Below are positions 23,929 to 32,744 of a DNA stretch of 57,923 bases, in pieces. Below the pieces are notes generated by a model, which did no database searches, was not told the origin of the DNA, and worked only from the letters and a program-made list of their open reading frames with translations. This DNA comes from Bdellovibrionales bacterium Ga0074139. GTDB taxonomy: Bacteria; Bdellovibrionota; Bdellovibrionia; Bdellovibrionales; Bdellovibrionaceae. Positions within the stretch are counted from its first letter, which is position 1; the number at the start of each line of letters is the position of its first letter. The stretch spans positions 1 through 57,923 of the forward strand of contig LNEB01000001.1 in the NCBI GenBank assembly GCA_001464795.1, given 5' to 3'. A program made the translations under genes and the position numbers.

Positions 23929-24861
23929 CTAAGAGGCCTTCTTCTTTCGGTTTTGAAGCCCTACAGAGTCCCTGCGAAAGGTATGTCTCATCGCCCATTG
24001 ACTGGAGTTGGGTAAAAATAAAAATAAAAAAGGCATCAGCCAACGCCGTGGAATTAAGCGTCTCATAAAATAAAAAAGGATGGCATCAGGGGTGGCTGGA
24101 ATCCACAAAGGTGGATTTTCCAGCTGAATGGTTTGAATAATTTTTTTTGCTACATGCTCGGGTGTGGTCCAGGACATTTTCATGAGACGTTCAATAAAAG
24201 GTGTCATGGAATGGTAGTAATCCGAGTAGGGTAGGTTGGGATTATCTAAAACCTTTTCTGACTTTTCAGAATAGTAAACTTTTTCGAAAGACTGTGAATG
24301 AATAAAGCCCGGTTGGATAAGACTTATGTTAATTCCAAAGGGTTTCACTTCATACCAAAGAGCTTCAGAAGCGCCTTCTAGTGCATGTTTTGAAGCCGAG
24401 TAGCTGGCCATGGTAGGCATAGCCAGCATTCCACTAACACTTGAGACATTTATAATTTTGCCACGACCTTTTTCTCGCATCATAGGCAGTACGTTACGAA
24501 TTAAAGCCATGGGACCAAAATAATTGGTTTCCATTTGATGTTGCTCATCTTCACTTTCCATATGTTCAACCACTGAGCGGTAAGAAATGCCCGCATTATT
24601 CACTAAAATATCTACGGCTCCCCAATGAGTCATAATTTCGCTCATGCATCTCGCCCTAGATTTTTCATCTAATAAATCAAGATCCATAATTTTAAAATGG
24701 TCATTTTCTTGAAATGCAGTTCGCAGTCTTGCCAGCGAAAGCCTGCGAGCGGTGACAACTGTTCGGTACTGAGGAAGTTGATAAAGAAGATGCGCTAAAG
24801 CGAGACCCACGCCACTGCTGCATCCTGTGACTAAGATAATGGGTTTGTAGCGGTCTACCAT
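23929..24861 (-). CDS. Short-chain dehydrogenase/reductase
   Basis: Classical SDR with the cofactor motif TGCSSGVG at residues 12-19, 'NNAG' after the fourth strand, the serine in 'INVSSVSG', and the catalytic YxxxK as 'YSASK'. The residues after the second strand ('ARRLS') fit NADP(H). At 310 residues it is longer than the 250-residue core. The C-terminal extension ends with a hydrophobic patch 'RRWLMPFLFLFLP', suggesting membrane attachment. That build occurs in SDRs acting on lipids or retinol-like substrates. The substrate cannot be read from sequence. The gene stands alone, 69 bp downstream of the nucleoside transporter. Confidence 0.85.
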   Translation of the reverse strand: MVDRYKPIILVTGCSSGVGLALAHLLYQLPQYRTVVTARRLSLARLRTAFQENDHFKIMDLDLLDEKSRARCMSEIMTHWGAVDILVNNAGISYRSVVEHMESEDEQHQMETNYFGPMALIRNVLPMMREKGRGKIINVSSVSGMLAMPTMASYSASKHALEGASEALWYEVKPFGINISLIQPGFIHSQSFEKVYYSEKSEKVLDNPNLPYSDYYHSMTPFIERLMKMSWTTPEHVAKKIIQTIQLENPPLWIPATPDAILFYFMRRLIPRRWLMPFLFLFLPNSSQWAMRHTFRRDSVGLQNRKKKAS

Positions 24862-24930
24862 CGCACAATTATGGCATGACTTAACATAATAATTTATGAA
24901 TTATTTTTTTTCCTGTTTCAATTTGAGAAT

Positions 24931-26181
24931 CTATAAAATAATGGCTGCCATTGATGCAGTTAAAAAGCACGCCAATGTTCCACCTAGAAGGGCCCTCATA
25001 CCAAGAGTTGCCAGATCTTTTTTTCTTTCAGGAACCATGGCACCAATTCCACCCACTTGAATGGCAATTGAGGAAAAATTGGCAAATCCACAAAGCGCAT
25101 AAGATAAAATAATCACACTTCGGTCAGTCAAATTCACGGATTCCCTAGTTAAAGACAAGTAAGCAACGAATTCATTTAAAATTGTTTTCTCTCCGACAAG
25201 GGATCCTGCAATTTGTAAATCTTGAAAAGGAATTCCTAAAAAAATCATAAAGGGTGCAAAGATCCAGGAAAGAATTTTTTGAAAGGTAAAATCCTGTAGT
25301 CCTACAAGTTCACCCAATGAAGAAAGCAACCCATTGGCCATGGCAATAAGAGCAATAAAAGCTAAAAGTTGAGCAGCCACATTCAGGGCCAGTTTTAAAC
25401 CTTCAGAAGCTCCTTCGGTGGCGGCTTCTAAGGCATTTGTGTAGGGTTTCACCAAATATTCATCAGGGATGCGGCCTAAGGTGACTGGTTTTTCTGTTTC
25501 AGGTAATAAAATTTTTGCGAGCACCAAAGAAGCTGGTGCTGATAAAACACTGGCTGTGATGAGATGACCTGCTATATCGGGAATTCTATCTTTTAGAAGT
25601 GCCACGTAGGCGGCTAGAACTCCACCGGCCACATTAGCCATTCCACCCACCATTAAGGCAAGAAGTTCTGATTTCGTCATGCTTGATAAATAGGGCTTGA
25701 TCACAAGTGGTGCTTCCGTTTGACCTACAAAAATATTCGCTGAGGCCGCAAGAGTTTCAGCCCCTGAAGTTTTTAATATTTTAAAAAATATCCACGCAAA
25801 AAAGCCCACAATTTTTTGCATGATACCGATTTGATAAAGCACGCTCATTAAAGCTGATACGAAAATAATAGTGGGAAGAACTTGAAAGGCAAAAAGAAAT
25901 CCATACTTTTCAGTGTTGAGAAGCTCACCGAACAAAAACTTGGAACCTTCCATTGTATAATTCAATAGGGCAATGACACCGTCATTCAAACCTTTAAAAA
26001 TAAATTGTAAAGGGCCTGGAACACCAGCGGCAGGAATTCCTAAAACGATAAGGACTAAAAAGCCCTGTAGCAGAAGCCCTTTTTTAACTAAATTCCAGTT
26101 GATTTGCTTACGTTGATGAGAGAAGCACCAAGCTAAAAAAATCCAAACAATGATTCCAAATGCGGCAAGGCCTCTTTCCAC
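24931..26181 (-). CDS. nupC: Concentrative nucleoside transporter (NupC/CNT family)
   Basis: Cation-coupled nucleoside uptake across the inner membrane. The CNT core is clear: 'FAFQVLPTIIFVSALMSVLYQIGIMQKIV', the substrate loop 'AASANIFVGQTEAPLVIKPYL', 'MTKSELLALMVGGMANVAGGVLAAYV', and the C-terminal 'SYALCGFANFSSIAIQVGGIG'. The reading frame opens at TTG 26235, but the GTG at 26181 has GAGGAG 6 bp upstream and gives the usual 'ERGLAAFGIIVWIFLAWCFS' family start, so it is preferred (416 residues). It is divergent from the PilZ-like gene at 26287. Nucleoside salvage would suit a predator feeding on host nucleic acid; that is inference. Confidence 0.92.
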   Translation of the reverse strand: MERGLAAFGIIVWIFLAWCFSHQRKQINWNLVKKGLLLQGFLVLIVLGIPAAGVPGPLQFIFKGLNDGVIALLNYTMEGSKFLFGELLNTEKYGFLFAFQVLPTIIFVSALMSVLYQIGIMQKIVGFFAWIFFKILKTSGAETLAASANIFVGQTEAPLVIKPYLSSMTKSELLALMVGGMANVAGGVLAAYVALLKDRIPDIAGHLITASVLSAPASLVLAKILLPETEKPVTLGRIPDEYLVKPYTNALEAATEGASEGLKLALNVAAQLLAFIALIAMANGLLSSLGELVGLQDFTFQKILSWIFAPFMIFLGIPFQDLQIAGSLVGEKTILNEFVAYLSLTRESVNLTDRSVIILSYALCGFANFSSIAIQVGGIGAMVPERKKDLATLGMRALLGGTLACFLTASMAAIIL

Positions 26182-26286
26182 TTTGATCTCCTCGAAACTA
26201 CCTATATTAATCCAATTGGAAATTGTCCACGACAAAGGTCGGGGTATGATCGATTTCGCTGCAGAAGTTCAATACACTTAAGGCTG

Positions 26287-28212
26287 ATGAAATATATATA
26301 CGTTCTTGAAGATGAACCCAGGCTTCAGGAACAAATTTTTAAAGCCCTCAAAGTCTCAGAACCCGATGCAAAGATTCGCTATTTTAATTCCATTGAAGAG
26401 TTTCAAAGTTGGATTATTCAAGCCGTTAAACTGGGCAATCAGTCACTTGCTGTTGGTGGGCACTCTATTGGTTTAGATCCCGATCCTGATCCTGTGACCC
26501 AACCTGATGATCACTTGATGCTATTGATTTCTAAAGAAGAGTGGCTCGGTGGCCGCCATATGGCTCTGATTCGAAAAACCCAAGACATGTTGATACGAAA
26601 AAAAATCTGTTCTATCGAAGACCCCACAAGACTTGTACTCACAGCTTTTGAAAATCCTGATTTTGATATTAGGCTTGTAGAGGACCGGATCATTTGTAAT
26701 GTCATTTTTAAACCTTTTGATGATTTGATTCTTCAACAATTATTGCACTTTGCTTTAAAGGGTCATCACCCGGCCAGTGAGTCTTTTGTTCACTCAGTCA
26801 CCGGAGAGTACCAAGTTGAAATGACAAAAGAAGTCCAAATGGAAGCCGTAAGTGACATGGGTTTTGTGACCCGAAGTCCCAGACCCATAGACGTTGGCAA
26901 AATTTCTAAATACTACGGCGAAGTCTTCCGAGGGCGTGGGCGAATTCATGTGATGGCTCGATGTATTTCCTGTCAGCCTCATCCAGAGTTCAAAAATGAA
27001 TTTCAAATTTGTTTCTCTTATATGGGAATTCCCAGTCATCAAATTTCTGATATTCGAAAAAGCATGATCAAAAGAAATGAAACGGAGTACACCGGGGACC
27101 CTGTTCATCGTCCATCAAAAAGTAATGAAAAATGGATTTTGCTCGAGCCTGATACTCAGCGGGTGCAAAAATGGAAAGAGATCTTACAAAAAATTCCCAC
27201 CGAGGTCATCTCAAGTTTTGAAACGTTTCTATTTCAATTGGATCCAGCAGCCAGTCAAAAAAGTCAAAAAGAAAAGGCTTGGGCTGAGGGGCCTATGATG
27301 ACTCTGACTTTAAACGCACAAACTCAAACAGCATTAAAAGTTGAGCCCGAGTCTTTACAATCAAAAAAAATATTTGGACTTAGCTTCGAAGAATTTCAAA
27401 AGCAAAGTTTCCTTCAAATATTGCATCCCAGTTCACAGGCCAAAGGCTTAGCACTGTTAAAATCCGTATCACCCAAGCCCGAGCTCATACTTATCAGCGT
27501 ACAAAATCAGTTTTTTTTAGTTAAAATTTTGACTGAGCCCTATCAAAAAGATCAGAAAGAAAAAGTCTTACAAATCACTGAAGCCAGTGACGAAGAAAAA
27601 TCAGCTTGGTTTGACATCAATTTTCCAAATCCAATGAAATCCTTTTGCTTAGTGATCAGCTCGCAGTTTGCAAGTGAGGAAAGGCTGTCTTTTTGGAAAG
27701 AACTTTTTCGAGTGCAAGCTGAAAAAGGTATGAAGCCCCGAGTGATTTTACTTTTTGATCAAGTTCCTTCCGAAAAATACAGCCGTGAATTGGATTGGGT
27801 GGATGATCTTTATGAAGATAGTAATGAAAAGCCTTATATCGAAAGAAAGCTCAACTGGCTTTACTTTGATCAAGGGGCAGAAATGGTAAAAAGCACTCCC
27901 TACTTAAATGCCTGCAAGGAACTTATACGAGTGGCTAACCCTGTGGATGTGGCGGAACTTTCAGAAGCAGGGCTTGTCATTAATTACTACCGAGAAATCA
28001 GTCTTGGATCTTTTAGGTATTTTGTTTTACCAACCAATCAGCAAGACTCTTTGGCCGAGTACTTAGCCAATTGCAATTATTCAATGCCACACCCCACAGA
28101 GAAAAATCTATTTCAAGTACACTTCGTGTTTTTTGGTGTGACTGATGCTTTATTAAAACAAATCAGAGTTTGGATATTAGAAAATTATATTAAAGAAAAA
28201 CAAAAGGAATAA
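26287..28212 (+). CDS. Large protein with duplicated receiver-like and PilZ-like halves
   Basis: A 641-residue cytoplasmic protein, not a recognised named family. The N-terminus 'YIYVLEDEP' mimics the acidic pocket of a response-regulator receiver, but no clear phospho-aspartate follows. About residues 170-255 read as a PilZ-like barrel ('MEAVSDMGFVTRS...GKISKYYGEVFRGRG...QICFSYMGI'). The second half repeats the plan: a receiver-like stretch (about 455-520, 'FCLVISSQFASEERLSFWKELF...VILLFDQ'), then another PilZ-like segment near 545-635 ('AELSEAGLVINYY...FQVHFVFFGV') with an E-x-S-x-x-G motif. The N-terminal arginine motif of c-di-GMP binders is not seen. Single gene, divergent from nupC. Confidence 0.6.
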   Translation: MKYIYVLEDEPRLQEQIFKALKVSEPDAKIRYFNSIEEFQSWIIQAVKLGNQSLAVGGHSIGLDPDPDPVTQPDDHLMLLISKEEWLGGRHMALIRKTQDMLIRKKICSIEDPTRLVLTAFENPDFDIRLVEDRIICNVIFKPFDDLILQQLLHFALKGHHPASESFVHSVTGEYQVEMTKEVQMEAVSDMGFVTRSPRPIDVGKISKYYGEVFRGRGRIHVMARCISCQPHPEFKNEFQICFSYMGIPSHQISDIRKSMIKRNETEYTGDPVHRPSKSNEKWILLEPDTQRVQKWKEILQKIPTEVISSFETFLFQLDPAASQKSQKEKAWAEGPMMTLTLNAQTQTALKVEPESLQSKKIFGLSFEEFQKQSFLQILHPSSQAKGLALLKSVSPKPELILISVQNQFFLVKILTEPYQKDQKEKVLQITEASDEEKSAWFDINFPNPMKSFCLVISSQFASEERLSFWKELFRVQAEKGMKPRVILLFDQVPSEKYSRELDWVDDLYEDSNEKPYIERKLNWLYFDQGAEMVKSTPYLNACKELIRVANPVDVAELSEAGLVINYYREISLGSFRYFVLPTNQQDSLAEYLANCNYSMPHPTEKNLFQVHFVFFGVTDALLKQIRVWILENYIKEKQKE

Positions 28213-28217
28213 AAATT

Positions 28218-28697
28218 CTAAAAATGAATTTCACCTTTTTCAAATTTTAAAAGTTTTTCTTTGATTTGCATTCCACCTGCGTAGCCACCTAATGTTCCAT
28301 CGGATCTTGTCACTCGGTGGCAGGGAAGAATGAGGCATATGGGATTTTTTGCATTGGCACTACCCACGGCACGTACAGCATTGGTTTTCAAAGCTTTGGC
28401 CTGATCCGAGTACGACCATGTTTGGCCATAGGGAATCTTCTGTAACGCCTGCCAAGCTTTCATTTGAAAAGGCGTTCCTTTTAATGAAATCGGTAAAGCA
28501 AATTCTGTTCTTTTTCTTTGAAAAAATTCTTGAATTTGTTTTTGCAGTAAATTTAAGAAGGGGTGAGTTATAACTGGTGTGGCACTTTGTAAAGCATCAA
28601 AAGTATGAGCTTCGAAATCCCATAAACAGTACTGAAGTGAGTGCTGGTCATAGCCAACAACAAGGGTTCCAATGGGTGTTTGAATTTCAGACTTCAT
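28218..28697 (-). CDS. ogt: Methylated-DNA--[protein]-cysteine S-methyltransferase
   Basis: Suicide enzyme repairing O6-alkylguanine by transfer to a cysteine. The acceptor motif LPCHRV is followed by 'GTLGGYAGG', and 'FQMKAWQALQKIPYGQTWSYSDQA' is the DNA-binding winged-helix region with the arginine finger in 'AVRAVGSANAKNP'. The ATG at 28697 ('KSEIQTPIGTLVVG') gives about 159 residues, typical of Ogt/MGMT. The reading frame extends upstream into the MFS gene, but that gives a non-family N-terminus. It begins 10 bp after the stop of the MFS gene, so it is probably translated from the same message. No strong ribosome-binding site is visible. Confidence 0.92.
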   Translation of the reverse strand: MKSEIQTPIGTLVVGYDQHSLQYCLWDFEAHTFDALQSATPVITHPFLNLLQKQIQEFFQRKRTEFALPISLKGTPFQMKAWQALQKIPYGQTWSYSDQAKALKTNAVRAVGSANAKNPICLILPCHRVTRSDGTLGGYAGGMQIKEKLLKFEKGEIHF

Positions 28698-28707
28698 TAA
28701 CAAATTG

Positions 28708-29946
28708 TTAGACGTGAGCACTGGGGACCTCAAGTGGGGGCGTTGCGGGCGCTGTTTCATTGGGTTTTAACTTGTATGATAAATAGAGTGAAAAAAGGCT
28801 TAAGGCCACGGCGAAATAACCAACGTATTGAAAGTTATCAAGCTGTCCATCACTGGTTCTGACGATGATGTATCCTGCAAGCGAACTGGCAAGGGCAGAG
28901 GCCATTTGTTGAGCAGAAGAAACCAAGCTCATGAAGCTGCCTCGTCTTGATGGCTCAACGCTGGCAGAAACCATGGCCATGGCAGGATTCATACGGCCAC
29001 CTACAAAAATAAAAAATAAAGCAACAGCAATTAAAGTTAGTGGCAACGATTGCACTGATTTGATTTGTGTCAGCCACACCAAGGGCCCTAAACAAGCCAG
29101 GTTGGCAACAGCAAAAATAAGGTGCTTTCCAATTTTATCAGCTAAAAATCCTATTAAGGGTCCTGTGATAAGTGAAACAATTCCACCGACTAAATAAATC
29201 AAAGGCACTTGGGCCTGAGTCATGCCAGCATTAGATATCAGACTGGGAGTTAAAAAAGAAATAACTGCGAACTGACCCATCACTAGGAAAAATGAAAAAA
29301 GCAGAGGAGTTAAACTTTGCCGAGTGGTGAGGTGTTCCAAAATTGGGAGTATGGGATTTCGTGGGGGATCTTTTTTAATGTGATCCTTCATGCTAGGAAT
29401 GCGAAGCCAGATCATCACTAAATTAATCAAACAAAGACCACTTAAAAAGTAAAAAGGAGCGTTCCACGAATACTTGTTAGCTAAAAATAAACTAAAAGGA
29501 ACACCTGCAATGGAAGCAAAAGAAAAGGCTGTCATGAGTAAACCCATGGCCGTACCACGTTTAGCGTATGGTATTGAGTCGCTGATTATGGAAAGCACAA
29601 GCGAAGAAAGCACGCCTCCGAAGAAGCCAGCTAAAGATCTTGCAATTAATAAAAATTCAAAATTAGGGGCCACTGCGCAAGCAAAGGTCCCAGCTGTGAA
29701 ACCCACAAAAAATATCATCAGTATTTTTTTTCGGTCAAAGCGATCCACAAACAGGGCAGCTAACAAAGAGCTGATAGAAGCACAAAAGGTGTAGCTTGCG
29801 ACTAAAAGGGAAAACTGCTGGGGGGTGATGGCAAAAAGTTTCATCAATTGATCACCCAGCGGCATCAAAATCATAAAATCAACAATGTGATTGAATTGCA
29901 CGAGAGCCAAATTGGCGATTAAGAATTTTTGCTCGCGTGTTAGCAT
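28708..29946 (-). CDS. Major facilitator superfamily transporter (DHA1-like efflux family)
   Basis: Twelve hydrophobic segments over 412 residues, with the MFS motif A variant 'ALFVDRFDRKKILMI' between helices 2 and 3 and a second copy 'GFLADKIGKHLIF' between helices 8 and 9. The 'ISDSIPYAKRGTAMGLLMTAFSFASIAGVPFSLFLA' stretch fits helix 5 of drug/sugar efflux permeases of the AraJ/arabinose-efflux type. The substrate is unknown. It lies upstream of ogt on the same strand, and the two may be one operon. Nothing in the sequence indicates regulation. Confidence 0.88.
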   Translation of the reverse strand: MLTREQKFLIANLALVQFNHIVDFMILMPLGDQLMKLFAITPQQFSLLVASYTFCASISSLLAALFVDRFDRKKILMIFFVGFTAGTFACAVAPNFEFLLIARSLAGFFGGVLSSLVLSIISDSIPYAKRGTAMGLLMTAFSFASIAGVPFSLFLANKYSWNAPFYFLSGLCLINLVMIWLRIPSMKDHIKKDPPRNPILPILEHLTTRQSLTPLLFSFFLVMGQFAVISFLTPSLISNAGMTQAQVPLIYLVGGIVSLITGPLIGFLADKIGKHLIFAVANLACLGPLVWLTQIKSVQSLPLTLIAVALFFIFVGGRMNPAMAMVSASVEPSRRGSFMSLVSSAQQMASALASSLAGYIIVRTSDGQLDNFQYVGYFAVALSLFSLYLSYKLKPNETAPATPPLEVPSAHV

Positions 29947-30030
29947 GAAAACCTTTGTGCTGTTGGAAGTCAGGATTGCAATCTACAATAATATGTCTTA
30001 GGAATGTAGTGATTTTCCACCAGGAGCCCT

Positions 30031-30432
30031 ATGAAAAAAACTTTTGTTACACTTTTTGTTTTTATAATTTTAGTTTCCTCTTCCTATGGTCTTATCAAGT
30101 TTTGGCCCTACATCTTCTCTAAAGATATTGAAGGTCAAGTCATCAAAGTCGAGCGTCTTGTGGATCCCATGGCTGTGGCGGTGATGAACGGACAAGAAGG
30201 TCCCTCGACAAAGATGTTTTCCTTTGCAGTTGCTGTTAAAGATCAAACAACCGGAGAGATTTTCACAGGCTCCACAGAGGACAGGCAATGGGCGGCTGTG
30301 GAAGGTGACGGATTTTGTGGTGTGGCTCGATTTTTTCCTTATGCCCCATGGCAGCTGGAAAAAGCCGGAACCTACTTTGGGGTTCGCTTACTCAAATTGT
30401 GGGCCTGTACTGATAAAAAGCCAGAACAATAA
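30031..30432 (+). CDS. Small membrane-anchored protein of unknown function
   Basis: A 133-residue protein with one N-terminal hydrophobic helix (about residues 4-22), acting as signal anchor or signal peptide. A small periplasmic domain follows, including 'EGQVIKVERLVDP', 'FSFAVAVKDQTTGEIFTGSTEDRQWAAVEGDGFCGVARFFPYAPW'. No family recognised. AGGAG lies 5 bp before the ATG, a good site, so the start is secure. It stands between the divergent MFS gene and the initiator tRNA. The two cysteines (GFCGV and LWACT) might pair. Confidence 0.68.
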   Translation: MKKTFVTLFVFIILVSSSYGLIKFWPYIFSKDIEGQVIKVERLVDPMAVAVMNGQEGPSTKMFSFAVAVKDQTTGEIFTGSTEDRQWAAVEGDGFCGVARFFPYAPWQLEKAGTYFGVRLLKLWACTDKKPEQ

Positions 30433-30446
30433 CGCATATTGTCTTC

Positions 30447-30475
30447 TTGACCTCAAGCCGATCAAGGCATAGGTT
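30447..30475 (+). promoter_or_regulatory. Candidate sigma-70-type promoter of the initiator tRNA
   Basis: TTGACC (30447-30452), 17-bp spacer, TAGGTT (30470-30475). The predicted start lies about 9 bp before the mature tRNA end at 30491. Confidence 0.5.
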
Positions 30476-30490
30476 AGGGAACATTTTTAT

Positions 30491-30567
<77 letters not shown>

Positions 30568-30644
30568 TTTTTCTTTTAAAATTAATATTCATCCCCCCAT
30601 TTAGTTGCTAACTTTTTGATATCCATCACAGCAAGGGGACACCC

Positions 30645-31523
30645 ATGATCCAAATTATTTTTCTAGCCGTCTTCAGTTGGTCATCCCCCCAGCCCATTCA
30701 AGTTCCTGATGCTTTATCAAGCCGACTTAAATCCTTCGAGCCCTCTGCTTCGGTTTATTTACCAGATCTAGATCTTTTTTTGGTGGCCAGTGATGACACG
30801 ACAAAAAAGAATGATCCTTTTTTATTTTTAATGAATCATCAGGGGCAAGTTCATCCTGAACCTTTGGTGATCAACGGTCTTAAAGCCATCACAGATATTG
30901 AATCATTAAGTCTGGATCAAAATGGAAATTTATTAATCTTAAGTTCATTGGGTCTTAATAAAAACGGAAAAAATATTTATGAGAGAAATCTTTTAGTCCA
31001 AGCTCGAATCAAGGGAGCACAGATTCAACTTGTCAGGCAAGTTGAATTAAGACCGATTTTACTGAACGCACTTCGCACTAGGAATCAGTCTTTAGATGTC
31101 GAATCCCATTTTGTTATCAACGGAGAGCTTTATCTAGGACTTAAAGAGCCCCAAAGCCAATCTGGAGTTGCAACTGTGCTTAATGTTGGTTCTATTGATT
31201 TTCTTTTTCAAAATCAAAGACTAGAAAAGCTTCAAGTGGCCAAATCATTCACTTTCGAAAAAAATGATTTACTTTCTGATATGTTAGTTTTGGGTAACCA
31301 AATTTTTATGACGACCACATCAGAAGTGGGGCCGGGTCAACTTTGGGTTTACAATATAAAATCAGAATCACTTCAGTTGCTTCATAGTTATGGATCATTA
31401 AGGCCCGAGGCCCTAAGTTTTGACCCTATAAAGAAAGCACTTTTTGTGTTGTTCGATCAAGGATCAGAGCCTGCCTATTTCACAGCTCACAAATTCCAAT
31501 CACGCTTCTTTGCGCCTCACTAA
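30645..31523 (+). CDS. Secreted beta-propeller-like protein of unknown function
   Basis: A 292-residue protein with a short signal peptide (residues 1-13 or so, 'IQIIFLAVFSWSS') and a mature part of repeated strand pairs. These include 'SASVYLPDLDLFLVASDD', 'ITDIESLSLDQNGNLLILSSLG', 'ISGELYLGLKEP'-type blades, and 'RPEALSFDPIKKALFVLFDQG'. The 'DIESLSLDQNGNLLILSS' pattern is like esterase-like phytase/DUF3616 propellers, but no catalytic site was identified. AAGGGG lies ahead of the ATG. Its 3' end overlaps the convergent PqiA-like gene by 24 bp. Function unknown; an envelope or extracellular location is likely. Confidence 0.7.
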   Translation: MIQIIFLAVFSWSSPQPIQVPDALSSRLKSFEPSASVYLPDLDLFLVASDDTTKKNDPFLFLMNHQGQVHPEPLVINGLKAITDIESLSLDQNGNLLILSSLGLNKNGKNIYERNLLVQARIKGAQIQLVRQVELRPILLNALRTRNQSLDVESHFVINGELYLGLKEPQSQSGVATVLNVGSIDFLFQNQRLEKLQVAKSFTFEKNDLLSDMLVLGNQIFMTTTSEVGPGQLWVYNIKSESLQLLHSYGSLRPEALSFDPIKKALFVLFDQGSEPAYFTAHKFQSRFFAPH

Positions 31524-32744
31524 GTACTCGGATAAAAACATCGCAAGCACGGCATAGGTCATGAATAAATAAAATCCGGGTTGCAAAGAAGTTCCGTTCG
31601 TCGTTAGCAGCAGTCCCTCAGAGGCCGCCCCCTGAAGTTCATCAAATTGGCTTTCAATAACCCCGTTAAATCCAATGTAGGCCATAAATATGGCAATGAT
31701 CATCACATCGGTCATGGACCATTTCCCTGACTTTAAAACAAAAAACTGAATCCACTTGTTGTCCCTTAAATTGCGAGGGTTGTAATAATAGGCGACAGAG
31801 CTAATAAGTTTAACAACAGGAAATAAAACACTGAAGGTCACCATTAGAAGACCGACAATTTTCATTTGGATATCTTCATGCCGGATCATAAGCCAAAAAA
31901 CATCCATCACACTTTTTGTTTGAAAATAAAGAACCTGATTAGAAAATACAATGGGATGATCAAGCAGCATAAATTTCATCTCTGTGATTTTAGCTTCTAA
32001 GTCGATCATGGGAGTTGTTACCCCGGCTGCAAGAAGAAATAACAAAATAGCAACCAATGACAGATATTGAGAATTGGGCAGGTTTTTTTTGCTAATTGCA
32101 GCCACCAAAAAAGCTAAAACAGAAATAAAAATAAGGGACCATGAAAACATTTTTAGCGAATGGTACCTGGTTGCAATGGTTTCGTTAATAATCACTTTTG
32201 CAGATTCAATGTCAGAGGCACCCACACGTTTAGCAATGGCGTTGATGGAATTCTGATTTTGGTTTTCTTCAAAGGTTTGTGCAAAGTATTCACCCACTTT
32301 TTCCGAGAAAGCAGCTTTGATTTTTCTTTCATTTTTAGGCTTTTCTAAAACTTTTATAAGTTCTTCGGCATACTGGGGAACTCCTTCTTGAATATCTTTA
32401 ATATCTACAAACGAATTGATCATTGTCTGTTTAAAACGACCACCAAATGTTTTTTTATTTTTATCTTTCAATCTTTGATCGATGTTAGCTATGAGTGAAC
32501 GCAGTTGGGACTCAATGACAGGTTTTAAATTTTCTTTGTTGTCTTGTAGATTAAAATCACCAATTTCTTCTTCAATAATTTTTGTGAGCTGAAGCTTCCA
32601 TTCAAAAATACTAAACAGTCCATGTTTGATGTTGTTAATTTCTGCGTAGTTTCGTTTTTGTTCTTGAGTTTCGAGAGATACTGAAATGATTTGAATACTT
32701 AGAAGTCCTGTCATTATTGCAAAAATTAAAAATACATATTTCAT
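31500..32744 (-). CDS. PqiA-like inner-membrane protein with a large N-terminal periplasmic insert
   Basis: The C-terminal half shows the paraquat-inducible protein A pattern: 'TPMIDLEAKI', several transmembrane helices, and the motif 'SGKWSMTDVMIIAIFMAYIGF'. PqiA-type proteins work in lipid transport across the envelope. Here a first helix (residues 2-20) is followed by a helical, charged region of about 175 residues ('LQLTKIIEEEI...LIANIDQRLKDKN...'), which PqiA lacks. The cysteine zinc-ribbons of E. coli PqiA are not visible. The ATG at 32744 overlaps the ppk2 stop by 4 bp, so translation is coupled; the longer ORF start is rejected. No MCE-domain partner lies nearby. Confidence 0.72.
   Translation of the reverse strand: MKYVFLIFAIMTGLLSIQIISVSLETQEQKRNYAEINNIKHGLFSIFEWKLQLTKIIEEEIGDFNLQDNKENLKPVIESQLRSLIANIDQRLKDKNKKTFGGRFKQTMINSFVDIKDIQEGVPQYAEELIKVLEKPKNERKIKAAFSEKVGEYFAQTFEENQNQNSINAIAKRVGASDIESAKVIINETIATRYHSLKMFSWSLIFISVLAFLVAAISKKNLPNSQYLSLVAILLFLLAAGVTTPMIDLEAKITEMKFMLLDHPIVFSNQVLYFQTKSVMDVFWLMIRHEDIQMKIVGLLMVTFSVLFPVVKLISSVAYYYNPRNLRDNKWIQFFVLKSGKWSMTDVMIIAIFMAYIGFNGVIESQFDELQGAASEGLLLTTNGTSLQPGFYLFMTYAVLAMFLSEYLVRRKEA

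Noticed and set aside
26511-27108. Several minus-strand frames under the PilZ-like duplicated gene
   Set aside because: They overlap a long, family-like plus-strand gene and lack start sites or domain motifs.
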